NCBI GenBank assembly: GCA_947476275.1
Contig: CANJPQ010000001.1
Coordinates: 220,881 to 284,880, forward strand
Direction of reading: 5' to 3'
Source: Fidelibacterota bacterium
GTDB taxonomy: Bacteria; Pseudomonadota; Alphaproteobacteria; Rhodospirillales; Rhodospirillaceae
Length of the DNA: 64,000 bases
Positions 35,102-44,101 of the stretch are shown one piece after another; the first letter of the stretch is position 1; every line of letters starts with the position of its first letter. Both the position numbers and the translations under genes were made by a program. Below the pieces are notes generated by a model that saw only the letters and a list, made by a program, of their open reading frames with translations, searched no databases and was not told the DNA's origin.

Positions 35102-35130
35102 AGCGGGTGCTTTTGGCACCCGCTTTTTTT
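35102..35130 (+). terminator. Rho-independent terminator of the small membrane-protein gene
   Basis: A perfect 9-bp stem, AGCGGGTGC (35102-35110) and GCACCCGCT (35116-35124), closes a 5-nt loop and runs into seven Ts. A second hairpin, ACAAGAGG/CCTCTTGT (35063-35070 and 35082-35089), overlaps the stop codon just upstream. Confidence 0.9.
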
Positions 35131-35181
35131 ATCGCTTGCCGTATCGGGCTGATGTGCCGGAAGTGCCGTCGGACAGCTGGG

Positions 35182-35560
35182 TCAACGCAAGCGCAAATTA
35201 TTGCCGCACTTGTCCTTCACAGGAAATCGATCCAGAGTCTGCGAGCATCTAGACTGCGTCTCGAGCGGCACCGGGGAGTAGGTGGCTCGCTTGCAGTCGA
35301 CGAGTTCTTTGAGCGCATCGGCCCCAGGACAGTCGGGAACGACCGCGAGCGCGGCATCGACCAATTCGTCGAGTCTCGCGATCGCTCCTGAGAGTCCGCG
35401 CTCCGCAACCGACTTCGGCCTTCCAATGGCCGCGTCGCGCCCCACAGGTTTCCCGGCCTCGCTAGGTCGTGCGAGAACATCAAGGAGGTCATCAGCAACC
35501 TGGTGTGCCTGTAGTAGCGGCTCAGCCTCATGGGCGGTCGTGAAGAATATTTCGGATATA
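35182..35560 (-). pseudogene. Truncated second crtE copy, C-terminal third only
   Basis: On the minus strand an open frame with no start codon in its conserved part encodes the tail of a polyprenyl synthetase. It reads HQVADDLLD (second aspartate motif), GKPVGRDAAIGRPKSVAERG, and a C-terminal helix ending ELVDCKRA. It aligns with residues about 200-285 of the intact CrtE at 33799-34668 but is clearly diverged. The first two thirds, including the first Asp-rich motif, are missing, so it cannot be active. The frame continues with unrelated residues to the stop at 35182. Confidence 0.8.
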
Positions 35561-35842
35561 GAAACGATTATCCTAGGACGTCAGTCAGAATCCTCTCCGA
35601 GCAGCGACGTTGCACAGCAACAGTGATCGATTCCCGTCTCAGAAATTTTTTGGGTCCGAGGCAAGTTTGCGCAAAAAGTTGACCTCGAAATCGGCCTTCG
35701 GAGAAAAATGGGCCTCGCCGCACCGAAGAGTCGGAATGCCGGCAGAATTCGGCGTGAGAGAGCGCGGAATAGCGCCTAACTATCTAAAGAATCGCGCTTA
35801 TTCCGAAATGCGATTAAGAGAATTCGCAGCTGTAAGGCTGGT

Positions 35843-35917
35843 TGGCTGGGGCGCCAGGATTCGAACCTGGGAATGTCGGTACCAAAAACCGATGCCTTAC
35901 CGCTTGGCGACGCCCCA
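35843..35917 (-). tRNA. tRNA-Gln (anticodon TTG)
   Basis: A 75-nt gene including an encoded CCA (complement of 35843-35845). The acceptor stem TGGGGCG pairs with CGCCCCA. The anticodon loop is TTTTGGT with anticodon TTG, and the T loop reads GGTTCGAATCC. It lies 26 bp downstream of ispE on the same strand and may be cotranscribed with it. It borders the decayed carotenoid segment. Confidence 0.95.
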
Positions 35918-35943
35918 ACGAGGCCAGCAAAAGCGGCCGGACA

Positions 35944-36819
35944 TTATGCAAATTGGGCCGCAGCCGCAACCCACCAATCCGGCCGTGATTTCTGCAAGAA
36001 AGCCGCGGCATGCTCGGCCGCGCGCAGGGTGGGATAGAGCCCGAAGCACGTCGGACCGCTCCCTGAGAGACGCGCCAGCAGGCACCCGTTCGTGCCCATC
36101 AGCGCGGCTATCACGTCGCGGATAACAGGCAATTGCTCACGTGCCGGCGCCATCAGGTCATTGGTGCAGGCGTTTAGCCATACGGCAAGTTCGCGTGCAT
36201 CGGCAAAGGTGTCGGGGAGTGCGGCTGCCTTGCCGCTGTGACGTCCGCCCAGCGCCTTGAACACGCTCGCCGTGGAAAGCGGCACGCGCGGATTGACGAG
36301 CACGAGCGCGAAGGGCGGCAAGGGCGCCACTGGCGTCAGCGTTTCACCGATGCCGCTCATCCGCGTGGCTTTTCGCGCCAAGCATACTGGCACGTCCGCA
36401 CCCAAGCCTTGCGCGACATCGGCGGCGTCGAGCCGTTCGACCTGAAGATTCCAGAGTTTCGCACAGGCCCGGATCGCGGCCGCTGCGTCGGAGGATCCGC
36501 CGCCGATGCCCGACGCGACCGGCAGGTTCTTCGTCAGCCGCAAAGCGGCCCCCGCGGGTCCACCACGCCGTGCAGCGAGATAGCGCGCCGCGCGCAAAAC
36601 CAGGTTGTCGTCCGCGGCGCTCAAGCCGGCCGCGAACGGTCCATCGATATCGAGCGACCATTGCTCGGAATCTTCCGCGGCGATCTCATCGCCCACCGCG
36701 GCGAAGACGACCAGAGAGTCGAGCAGGTGGTAGCCGTCGGCGCGTTTGCCGCAGATCTGGAGGAAGAGATTGATCTTCGCCGGAGCTGCTTCGCGCAAGG
36801 TTTCTGGCACGCGCGTCAA
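35944..36819 (-). CDS. ispE: 4-diphosphocytidyl-2-C-methyl-D-erythritol kinase
   Basis: A 291-residue GHMP kinase of the non-mevalonate isoprenoid pathway. It phosphorylates the 2-hydroxyl of CDP-methylerythritol using ATP. The N-terminal PAKINLFLQI contains the catalytic Lys15, the ATP loop is PVASGIGGGSSDAA near residues 100-113, and the catalytic Asp lies in GLGADVP. A third GHMP motif, ARLSGSGPTCFG, is near the C-terminus. The ATG overlaps the stop of the upstream TPR gene by 4 bp. The enzyme feeds the same isoprenoid pool used by CrtE. Confidence 0.95.
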   Translation of the reverse strand: MTRVPETLREAAPAKINLFLQICGKRADGYHLLDSLVVFAAVGDEIAAEDSEQWSLDIDGPFAAGLSAADDNLVLRAARYLAARRGGPAGAALRLTKNLPVASGIGGGSSDAAAAIRACAKLWNLQVERLDAADVAQGLGADVPVCLARKATRMSGIGETLTPVAPLPPFALVLVNPRVPLSTASVFKALGGRHSGKAAALPDTFADARELAVWLNACTNDLMAPAREQLPVIRDVIAALMGTNGCLLARLSGSGPTCFGLYPTLRAAEHAAAFLQKSRPDWWVAAAAQFA

Positions 36820-38543
36820 CGGGGCTTCTGTGCCTCGTTGCTGGCGAGCCCTTGCGCGACTTTCTTTTGCAGGCCGGAACGCTGGGATTCATCCGGGTCA
36901 AGGCTGAGCGCCCGGCGCCACTGAAACATGGCCTCTTGGCGGCGGCCGATCTTCCAATACGCATCGCCTAGGTGCTCATTGATGGTGGGGTCCGCCGGCG
37001 TGCTTTCAACCGCTTTCTCCAGGTTCTTCACCGCGCCTTCGGTCTCGCCCATCAGGAACATCGCCCACCCGAGGCTGTCAGCGATGTAGCCGTCGCCGGG
37101 ACGCAGCTTATAGGCCTTCTCGATCAGGGCGCGGCCTTCCTGCACGTTCACGCCGCGCTCGATCAGCGAATAGCCGAGATAGTTAAGCAGGCCTGCGTCC
37201 TGGTCATTGAGAGAAATTGCCTTGCGGAAATCCTTGTCCGCCCGCTCGTACTGTTTGATGCGTTCCAGCGCGATGCCGCGCGCGTAGAAGGCTTGCCACG
37301 ATTCAGGCCCGCCCTTGGGCCACAGCTTGAATGCCTTGTCGTAGGCGTCCACCGCTTCGGCAAATTTCTTCTCACGGCGATAATGGTCGCCGATGGCGAT
37401 CTGCGCGTCCGGCCAATCCGCCTTTTCCTTAGCGATGGTCTGCAGCAGCACGAGCGCTTCCGCCGGCTTGCTCAGACGTTCAAGATTCTCCGCCATCTGC
37501 ATCTGCACGGCGAGATATCCCGGTTCGCTCTTCTTGATCGTTGCAAGCATCGCGTTGGACTCGTCGAACCGGTTTCCGCCCGCAAGCGTGATGCCGATGA
37601 TGCGCCGCACGAAGCTCATGTCGGAGTTGAGGTAGAGCGCGCACTGGCCGTAGACCACCGCCAGCTGTGCGCTGAACGCGGTATTCACCGCTTGCAATAT
37701 GATCTGCGACGAGACGAACAACGCTTCCGCCATGCCGTCCTGCACGGTCACCTTCTTCGCCACATGCGCTGGATCAACAAATGCGTCGAGGTAGCCGTCG
37801 GTCATCGGGCTGCCGCCGCGCGCTGCGCGATACTTCTCGACGATGGCTTTGGCTTCGGCGACCTTGCCCTGCCGCATGTACCCGGCCGTCACCTGCCGCA
37901 CCATCGACAGCGCCTGCTGCTCGATGTGCCCGGCGATCGCTTCATAGTTCGCAAGCGCTTCAGGCCCACGGCCGTAATGTTCGTTCAGCATGCCGGCCAT
38001 GACGTTGTAGAGGTCGATCGCGCCCTTCGGGCCCTGCAGGGGGGCCAGTTCCGCGAGCGCTTTGTCGACGCTTTCCTTCGGCGCGATTGCCCAGGCCCGC
38101 AGCATCGGCAGGGAGAATCCGACCGGGCTCTGGCCCGAGATCTTGCTCAAGAGCGCGTTCGTCTGGTCGTACTCGCCCTTCTTGAAATGCGCGACCGCCA
38201 GGATCAGCGGCGCCATGGAGAGTTGCTGCGACCCGTCATAGGACTTCTGCGCGGCGGGAATTGCCGTATCGAAATCGCCCACCTGCGCGGCGAGGAAGAA
38301 CGCCTGGCGCAACAGCTCCTGGTTCTCCGGATCGAGTTGCAGCGCGCGGGTGAAGAACTGCGTCGCGCTCTCGTTGTCCGCATTGGCCTCCGCGTGGCGC
38401 GCCGAAAGGTACGCAGCGGTCAGGTTCTTGCTCTTTACTGTTTGCGGAGACACGGTCTGTTTCGCGGGTGCCGCGAAAACAGGGGCGGCGAGGGCGGCCG
38501 TCAACACGCCGGTGAACACGAGGGAGGTGAGGCGAAAGGTCAT
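36816..38543 (-). CDS. TPR-repeat protein, exported
   Basis: A 575-residue protein with a signal peptide (about 1-24, ending PVFA). I chose the start at 38543 because it gives that signal. Two TPR blocks are visible, one at about 45-130 (with ATQFFTRALQLDPENQ) and one at about 370-550. The second has YDKAFKLWP, FRKAISLNDQDAGLLNYLGY and WRRALSLDPD. TPR arrays mediate protein contacts; the partner is unknown. The gene overlaps ispE by 4 bp. TPR-ispE linkage is common in alphaproteobacteria. Confidence 0.9.
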   Translation of the reverse strand: MTFRLTSLVFTGVLTAALAAPVFAAPAKQTVSPQTVKSKNLTAAYLSARHAEANADNESATQFFTRALQLDPENQELLRQAFFLAAQVGDFDTAIPAAQKSYDGSQQLSMAPLILAVAHFKKGEYDQTNALLSKISGQSPVGFSLPMLRAWAIAPKESVDKALAELAPLQGPKGAIDLYNVMAGMLNEHYGRGPEALANYEAIAGHIEQQALSMVRQVTAGYMRQGKVAEAKAIVEKYRAARGGSPMTDGYLDAFVDPAHVAKKVTVQDGMAEALFVSSQIILQAVNTAFSAQLAVVYGQCALYLNSDMSFVRRIIGITLAGGNRFDESNAMLATIKKSEPGYLAVQMQMAENLERLSKPAEALVLLQTIAKEKADWPDAQIAIGDHYRREKKFAEAVDAYDKAFKLWPKGGPESWQAFYARGIALERIKQYERADKDFRKAISLNDQDAGLLNYLGYSLIERGVNVQEGRALIEKAYKLRPGDGYIADSLGWAMFLMGETEGAVKNLEKAVESTPADPTINEHLGDAYWKIGRRQEAMFQWRRALSLDPDESQRSGLQKKVAQGLASNEAQKPR

Positions 38544-38694
38544 GGCACCCGGGGGAGCTGCGGTGGTGGTCGGCTGTGCCTGGGGCACCAGCCAAAAGCC
38601 ATCATACCGGGGCGATGGGCTTCCGGCATGCTCTTTAGGCCGGCCCCAATCCTGAAAAAACCGAGAGGTTGGCCGCCCCAATTCCCCAGGGGTC

Positions 38695-40347
38695 TCACAT
38701 GTTGGGGTAATTCGGGCCACCGCCGCCCTGGGGGACCGTCCAGGTGATGTTCTGGCTCGGGTCCTTGATATCGCACGTTTTGCAGTGGACGCAGTTCTGG
38801 GCGTTGATCTGGAACTTCTTCGTTCCCATGTCGCCGTCCACCACCTCGTACACGCCTGCCGGGCAATAGCGTTGGGCCGGCTCCGCCCACAGGGGCAGGT
38901 TCCGCCCGATGGGGATCGACGGGTCGATCAGGAGCAGGTGGATGGGTTGGTTCTCTTCGTGGTTCGTGTTGGAGATGAACACGGACGACAGCTTGTCGAA
39001 CGAGATCTTCCCATCCGGCTTGGGGTAGGCGATGGGTTTGGACTTCGCCGCAGGCTTGAGCGTGGCGGAGTCAGGCTTGCCGTGGCCCAGGGTGAAGGGC
39101 AGCCCAATGCCGAGATTGTTCATCCACATGTCCAGGCCCGCCACGCCGAGGCCGATCAGCCCGAACTTGCTCCACAGCGGCTTCACGTTGCGCACGCGGT
39201 AGAGGTCCTTGTAGGACCAGCTCTTCTTCCACGCCGCCGGGTAAGCGGTGAGTTCATCCTGCGCGCGGCCTTCCTTTAACGCTGCGAACGCCGCTTCCGC
39301 TGCCAGCATGCCGGTCTTCATGGCGTTATGGCTGCCTTTGATGCGCGGCAGGTTGACGAAGCCCGCGGCGCAGCCGATCAGCGCGCCGCCGGGGAACGTC
39401 AGCTTGGGCACGGACTGCAATCCGCCTTCGGTGATCGCGCGTGCGCCGTAGGAAATGCGTCGGCCGCCTTCCAGCACGGGCTTGATCGCCGGGTGAAGCT
39501 TGAAGCGCTGAAACTCGTCGAACGGCGACAGATACGGATTCTTGTAGTTCAGGTGCACGACGAAGCCGATCGACACCTGGTTGTTCTCCAGGTGGTACAT
39601 GAACGAACCGCCGCCGGTGGAGCCGTCGAGCGGCCAGCCCATGGTGTGCGTCACCTGGCCGGGCTTGTGCTGCGCTGGATCGACTTCCCACAGTTCCTTC
39701 AGGCCGATGCCGAACTTCGGGAAGTCGGTGTCCTTGGACAGTTCGAAACGCGCGATCAGTTCCTTGGCAAGCGACCCGCGTGCGCCTTCGCCGAGCAGCG
39801 TGTACTTCGCACGCAGTTCGATGCCGGGTTCGTAGGCGCTGGTCTTTTCCCCGTCGCGGCCGATGCCCATGTCGCCGGTCGCGACGCCGACCACCGCGCC
39901 GTTTTCGTCGAACAGGACCTCGGACGCCGCAAAGCCCGGATACAGTTCAACCCCCATGGCTTCGGCCTGCTGCGCCAGCCAGCGGCACACATTCCCAAGA
40001 CTGACCACGTAGTTGCCGTGATTGTTCATCAGGGGCGGCATCACCCAGTTGGGGACCTGGATCGCGCCGCCTTCGGTCAGGAACAGAAAGCGGTCGTCCG
40101 TGACCGGTGTGATGAGCGGGGCGTCCTTGTCTTTCCAATCCGGAATCAGTTCGTTGAGGGCGATCGGGTCGATCACGGCGCCGGAGAGGATGTGCGCGCC
40201 CACCTCGGAGCCCTTCTCGATCACGCACACGCCGATGTCCTGCTCGGCCGCCGCAGCGAGCTGTTTGAGACGGATTGCCGCCGACAGGCCTGCAGGCCCG
40301 GCGCCGACGATCACGACGTCGAACTCCATTGCTTCGCGTTGGCTCAT
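38695..40347 (-). CDS. Electron transfer flavoprotein-ubiquinone oxidoreductase
   Basis: A 550-residue inner-membrane-associated flavoprotein that passes electrons from acyl-CoA and other dehydrogenases, via ETF, to ubiquinone. The FAD site is DVVIVGAGPAGLSAA. The C-terminus carries the 4Fe-4S ligands in RYCPAGVYEV and NCVHCKTCDIKDP. The length matches ETF-QO. The start at 40347 has GGGGT upstream. The substrate-side link fits the acyl-CoA dehydrogenase at 12-13 kb, although ETF subunit genes are not in the window. It diverges from cydAB. Confidence 0.95.
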   Translation of the reverse strand: MSQREAMEFDVVIVGAGPAGLSAAIRLKQLAAAAEQDIGVCVIEKGSEVGAHILSGAVIDPIALNELIPDWKDKDAPLITPVTDDRFLFLTEGGAIQVPNWVMPPLMNNHGNYVVSLGNVCRWLAQQAEAMGVELYPGFAASEVLFDENGAVVGVATGDMGIGRDGEKTSAYEPGIELRAKYTLLGEGARGSLAKELIARFELSKDTDFPKFGIGLKELWEVDPAQHKPGQVTHTMGWPLDGSTGGGSFMYHLENNQVSIGFVVHLNYKNPYLSPFDEFQRFKLHPAIKPVLEGGRRISYGARAITEGGLQSVPKLTFPGGALIGCAAGFVNLPRIKGSHNAMKTGMLAAEAAFAALKEGRAQDELTAYPAAWKKSWSYKDLYRVRNVKPLWSKFGLIGLGVAGLDMWMNNLGIGLPFTLGHGKPDSATLKPAAKSKPIAYPKPDGKISFDKLSSVFISNTNHEENQPIHLLLIDPSIPIGRNLPLWAEPAQRYCPAGVYEVVDGDMGTKKFQINAQNCVHCKTCDIKDPSQNITWTVPQGGGGPNYPNM

Positions 40348-40508
40348 GGATGACCCCAATCCCGCCGTATCCCCAAGGGCTTAGGTATACTCTGCCTGAA
40401 GGGTGCGGGAAAGAGTCGGGCGTGCATATCAGGGCCTCAAACAAAGCCTGTCGCCCGGGACAAACCGCGCGGTAGCGTGGGGGATCGGGGATGACGGCCT
40501 GAAAGGGT
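40348..40508. promoter_or_regulatory. Divergent promoter region, ETF-QO / cydAB
   Basis: A 161-bp spacer. It must hold promoters for the two divergent respiratory genes. I did not recognise an FNR or ArcA-type palindrome by eye. Confidence 0.3.
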
Positions 40509-41876
40509 ATGACCTTGGATACCGCTCTCCTTCTGTCGCGCTGGCAGTTCGCCTTCACGATCTCGTTCCACATCATTTTCCCGGCCTTCACCATCGGGCT
40601 TGCGAGCTATCTCGCCATGCTCGAATTCCTGTGGCTGCGCACGGGGAACGACGTGTTCCAGCGCATCTATCGCTTCTGGCTGACGATCTTCGCCGTGTCT
40701 TTCGGCATGGGTGTGGTCTCGGGCGTGGTGCTGTCCTACGAGTTCGGCACCAATTGGGCGCGCTTCTCCCAGGCGGTGGGCAACGTCATCGGTCCCTTGA
40801 TGGCGTTCGAGGTCATGAGCGCGTTTTTCCTGGAGGCGTCGTTCCTCGGCATCATGCTGTTCGGCTGGCAGAAGGTCGGCAAGAAGCTGCACTTCTTCGC
40901 CACCTGTGCGGTGGCCGTCGGAACGCTGATCTCCGCCTTCTGGATCGTCTCGGCCAACAGCTGGATGCACACTCCCGCCGGGTATTCGATCCGCGACGGC
41001 ATCTTCTATCCGGAGGATTGGTTCGCGATCGTGTTCAACCCGTCGTTCCCCTATCGCTTCGCGCATATGGTGGCCGCGGCCTATCTCACCACCGCCTTCG
41101 CTGTGATCGGCACGGCAGCGTGGTACTTGCTCCAGCGTGTCCATGTCGCACCCGCAAAGGTGATGCTCTCCATGGGCCTGTGGTTCGCGCTGCTGTTCGC
41201 ACCGGCACAGGCGGTGATCGGCGACTATCACGGTCTCGAAGTGGGCGCGATGCAACCTGCGAAGCTCGCCGCCCTCGAAGCGCACTGGGAGACGAGCGGC
41301 GAGGTGCCTTTGATCCTGTTCGCCTGGCCCGACATGAAGGCGGAAGCGAACCGTTTCGAGATCGCGATTCCGAAGCTCGGCAGTCTCATCCTCACCCACA
41401 GCTGGGACGGCGTGGTGAAGGGCCTGAAGGATTTCGCGCCGGAGGATCGGCCCTATGCGCCTATCCCGTTCTTCGGATTTCGCGTGATGGTGGGGCTCGG
41501 TCTGTTGATGATCGCCGTTGCCGCGATCGGTGCGGTCCTGCATCGCGGCGGTCGCGTCTATACGGCGCGCTGGTTCCTGCGGCTATGTGTGGCGTGCACA
41601 CCCATCGGCTTCATCGCCGTTCTCGGCGGCTGGTTTGTGGCTGAGACCGGGCGTCAACCCTATGTGGTGCAAGGCTTGATGCGCACTGCGGACGCGGGCT
41701 CGCCGTTGCTCGCGCATCAAGTGGCGACGTCGCTCGCGCTGTTCGTGATCGCCTACGGCATTATCTTTGGCGCCGGCATCTACTACATCCTCAAGCTGGT
41801 GCGACGGGGGCCCGGCGCGGAACCGGAGGAGCCGGTGGCCGCAGCCATGGGCGCAAAATTGGCGGCCTCCACATGA
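40509..41876 (+). CDS. cydA: Cytochrome bd-type ubiquinol oxidase subunit I
   Basis: A 455-residue membrane protein with about nine helices. Conserved residues include H21 in FHIIFP (heme ligand), FGMGVVSGVVLSYEFGTNW, RFAHMVAAA (second heme ligand region), and GWFVAETGRQPYVVQG of the quinol site. The short loop after the sixth helix places it in the cyanide-insensitive (CioA-like) group rather than the long-Q-loop E. coli type. It oxidises ubiquinol and reduces oxygen without proton pumping, normally at low oxygen. It overlaps cydB by 4 bp. No cydX or cydCD genes are seen. Confidence 0.95.
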   Translation: MTLDTALLLSRWQFAFTISFHIIFPAFTIGLASYLAMLEFLWLRTGNDVFQRIYRFWLTIFAVSFGMGVVSGVVLSYEFGTNWARFSQAVGNVIGPLMAFEVMSAFFLEASFLGIMLFGWQKVGKKLHFFATCAVAVGTLISAFWIVSANSWMHTPAGYSIRDGIFYPEDWFAIVFNPSFPYRFAHMVAAAYLTTAFAVIGTAAWYLLQRVHVAPAKVMLSMGLWFALLFAPAQAVIGDYHGLEVGAMQPAKLAALEAHWETSGEVPLILFAWPDMKAEANRFEIAIPKLGSLILTHSWDGVVKGLKDFAPEDRPYAPIPFFGFRVMVGLGLLMIAVAAIGAVLHRGGRVYTARWFLRLCVACTPIGFIAVLGGWFVAETGRQPYVVQGLMRTADAGSPLLAHQVATSLALFVIAYGIIFGAGIYYILKLVRRGPGAEPEEPVAAAMGAKLAAST

Positions 41877-42883
41877 CGGAAGGTGACCTCCTTCCGATCG
41901 TCTGGGCGGCGATCATTGCCGGCGGCGTGTTCATGTATGTGCTGCTCGACGGTTTCGACCTCGGTGTCGGCATGCTGTTTCTGACACATCCCGACAAGGC
42001 CGCCCGCGACACCATGATGACGGCCGTGGCGCCGTACTGGGACGGCAACGAGACCTGGCTGGTGATCGGCGGCGCGGGCCTGCTGGCGGCGTTTCCGCGG
42101 GCTTACGGCATCATCCTGCCGGCGGCGTACCTGCCGATCACGGTGATGTTGATTGCGCTGATCTTCCGCGGCGTCGCGTTCGAGTTCCGCTTCAAGGCCG
42201 AAAGATCGCAATTCCTGTGGGACATCGCGTTCTGTGTCGGCTCGACCGTCGCGGCCTTTGCGCAAGGGGTTGTGCTCGGCGCGTTCGTGCAAGGCATCAA
42301 GGTGGAGCAGGGGGCCTATGCCGGCGGCGCCTTCGACTGGCTGACGCCGTTCAGCCTGCTTGTCGGCGTGGCGCTGCTGCCGGGCTATGTGCTGCTTGGC
42401 GCGTGCTGGCTGTATGGGAAAACAGAAGGCGCGTTGCGCGACCACGCCCGCCACGCCGCGCGGTTCGCCCTCGTTGGCGTCATGGCCGCGATGGGTGTCA
42501 TCAGCCTGTGGATGGTCGCCTTCCATCCCGACGTCCGGGCGCGCTGGTTCGCCATGCCGAATATCCTGTTCCTCGCGCCGGTGCCGCTGGCGACGCTCGC
42601 TGTCGCGGGATTGCTGTGGCGCGGGCTCAGCAAAGGGCCCGACAGTCGCCCATTTCTCTACGCCATCACCCTTTTCGGTCTGGGCTACCTCGGTCTGGGC
42701 GTCAGCCGCTGGCCGTTCGTGGTGCCGCCGTCGTTGACCATCTGGGACGCAGCCGCCGCGCCCCGGACGCTTGCCTTTACCTTGGTGGGTGCGGCCATCT
42801 GCCTCCCGGCGGTCTTGGGCTATACCGCCTATGTGTACCGGGTCTTCCGCGGGAAGGTCAGCTCATCCCACGGATATCATTAG
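41873..42883 (+). CDS. cydB: Cytochrome bd-type ubiquinol oxidase subunit II
   Basis: A 336-residue membrane protein with about eight helices. Conserved segments are LLDGFDLGVGML near the N-terminus, APYWDGNETWLVIGG, and FRGVAFEFRFK. This is the structural partner of CydA in the bd oxidase. Its ATG overlaps the cydA stop, so the two are co-translated. A small membrane protein gene follows 79 bp later. Confidence 0.95.
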   Translation: MTEGDLLPIVWAAIIAGGVFMYVLLDGFDLGVGMLFLTHPDKAARDTMMTAVAPYWDGNETWLVIGGAGLLAAFPRAYGIILPAAYLPITVMLIALIFRGVAFEFRFKAERSQFLWDIAFCVGSTVAAFAQGVVLGAFVQGIKVEQGAYAGGAFDWLTPFSLLVGVALLPGYVLLGACWLYGKTEGALRDHARHAARFALVGVMAAMGVISLWMVAFHPDVRARWFAMPNILFLAPVPLATLAVAGLLWRGLSKGPDSRPFLYAITLFGLGYLGLGVSRWPFVVPPSLTIWDAAAAPRTLAFTLVGAAICLPAVLGYTAYVYRVFRGKVSSSHGYH

Positions 42884-42962
42884 CTTTTTTATGTGAATTC
42901 CAGGGCACCTTGCGCCCGGCCCCTACATTGGGCACAACCCCGGTGCTTGGTCACATATAAGG

Positions 42963-43268
42963 ATGCGTCCTTTGCGCACCGCTTCGCCCACCCTGATCTC
43001 CTCCGTCGCCACCATTGTGTTCATCGGAACGCTCGGGCTGCTGCTCGTGGTGGCCGGTTTCGGTGTCATTCGCGTCATCGAAGAAATGGCCGAGGCGCTC
43101 GGCTTCCTGCCGCCGCGGTGGGGTGAGAACAACCTGTTGATCCTGGTGGAACTGGCGGCGGCAATCTCCGCGCCGATCGTGGCCTGGTTCAGCGTGTGGT
43201 TCTTCAAGAAGGCCCGCGCCGCCGAGATGAAGATGCAGGCTTACGAAACCTCCAAGCCGGCTGCTTAA
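42963..43268 (+). CDS. Small two-helix membrane protein downstream of cydAB
   Basis: A 101-residue protein with two hydrophobic helices (about 13-40 and 57-82). The loop between contains PPRWGENN, and the C-terminus is charged. I do not recognise the family. Its position after cydAB invites comparison with small bd-oxidase subunits, but those have a single helix and about 30-40 residues, so that is not supported. It ends 27 bp before the UDG gene. Confidence 0.65.
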   Translation: MRPLRTASPTLISSVATIVFIGTLGLLLVVAGFGVIRVIEEMAEALGFLPPRWGENNLLILVELAAAISAPIVAWFSVWFFKKARAAEMKMQAYETSKPAA

Positions 43269-43295
43269 GCGGGCAGTGTCTGCCATACTTTCCGG

Positions 43296-44096
43296 ATGAA
43301 CCCGGACGCGCTTTCGTCGCCCGCTGAGATCTTGCGCTGGTATGTCGATGCCGGCGTGGACGAGTGCATCGGCGACGACCCGATCGATCGCTTTGCAGCT
43401 CCTGCCGCCGCTCCGGCGCCTGTCGCCGCGCCGGTCGAGCGCGTGGCGCCGGCCGTTGCACGCGCGCCGCTCCAGCCACCCACCGCGACTGGTGCCACAG
43501 CAGCGCATCTCGCCAGCGCCGCCACCACCGTCGAAGAACTGCGCGCCGCGGTCGAAGCCTATGATGGCTGTAGCCTAAAGCAATTCGCCAGTCGCACCGT
43601 CTTCTCCGACGGCAATCCGCAGTCGCGCTTGATGGTGATCGGCGAAGCGCCGGGCGAGGACGAAGACCGGCAGGGCAAGCCGTTTGTCGGCGTCTCGGGC
43701 AAGCTGCTCGACCGGATGCTGAATTCCATCGGCTACACCCGCGACAGTTTCTACATCACCAACGTCATGTTCTGGCGACCGCCCGGCAATCGCAAGCCGA
43801 CCGCCGAAGAAGTGGCGCTGTGCCTCCCGTTCGTGGAGCGGCATATCGCCTTGGTCGATCCCGCCGTGCTGCTGTTCGTCGGCGGGCTGGCCGCGTCGAC
43901 GTTGCTTGCCAACCCGCAAGGCATCACCAAGCTGCGTGGCCGCTGGTACGAGTTCAACGTGCCCGGCTTGCCGCGCCCGGTGCCGGCGATGCCCACGTTC
44001 CATCCGGCCTATCTTTTGCGGACCCCGCAGCAGAAGCGCCTCGCCTGGCGCGATCTGTTGGCGGTAAAACAAAAGCTAGACGCGACGCAGGGGTAG
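43296..44096 (+). CDS. Uracil-DNA glycosylase, family 4-like
   Basis: A 266-residue protein. An Ala/Pro-rich linker (about 30-75) precedes the glycosylase domain. Motif A reads [17 protein letters not shown] and motif B reads HPAYLLR, as in family 4 uracil-DNA glycosylases, which remove uracil from DNA. Classical family 4 enzymes hold a 4Fe-4S cluster through four cysteines. Here YDGCSLK has only one of the N-terminal pair and [10 protein letters not shown] has Trp where Cys is usual, so the cluster is probably absent. It lies before moaB and rnhB on the same strand. Confidence 0.85.
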   Translation: MNPDALSSPAEILRWYVDAGVDECIGDDPIDRFAAPAAAPAPVAAPVERVAPAVARAPLQPPTATGATAAHLASAATTVEELRAAVEAYDGCSLKQFASRTVFSDGNPQSRLMVIGEAPGEDEDRQGKPFVGVSGKLLDRMLNSIGYTRDSFYITNVMFWRPPGNRKPTAEEVALCLPFVERHIALVDPAVLLFVGGLAASTLLANPQGITKLRGRWYEFNVPGLPRPVPAMPTFHPAYLLRTPQQKRLAWRDLLAVKQKLDATQG

Positions 44097-44101
44097 ACGC
44101 C

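Noticed and set aside
35610..36125. Plus-strand open frame across the tRNA and the end of ispE
   Set aside because: It crosses tRNA-Gln and runs antisense to ispE; no ribosome site or domain.
42963..43268. CydX-like small subunit of the bd oxidase
   Set aside because: CydX has one helix and about 30-40 residues; this protein has two helices and 101 residues.
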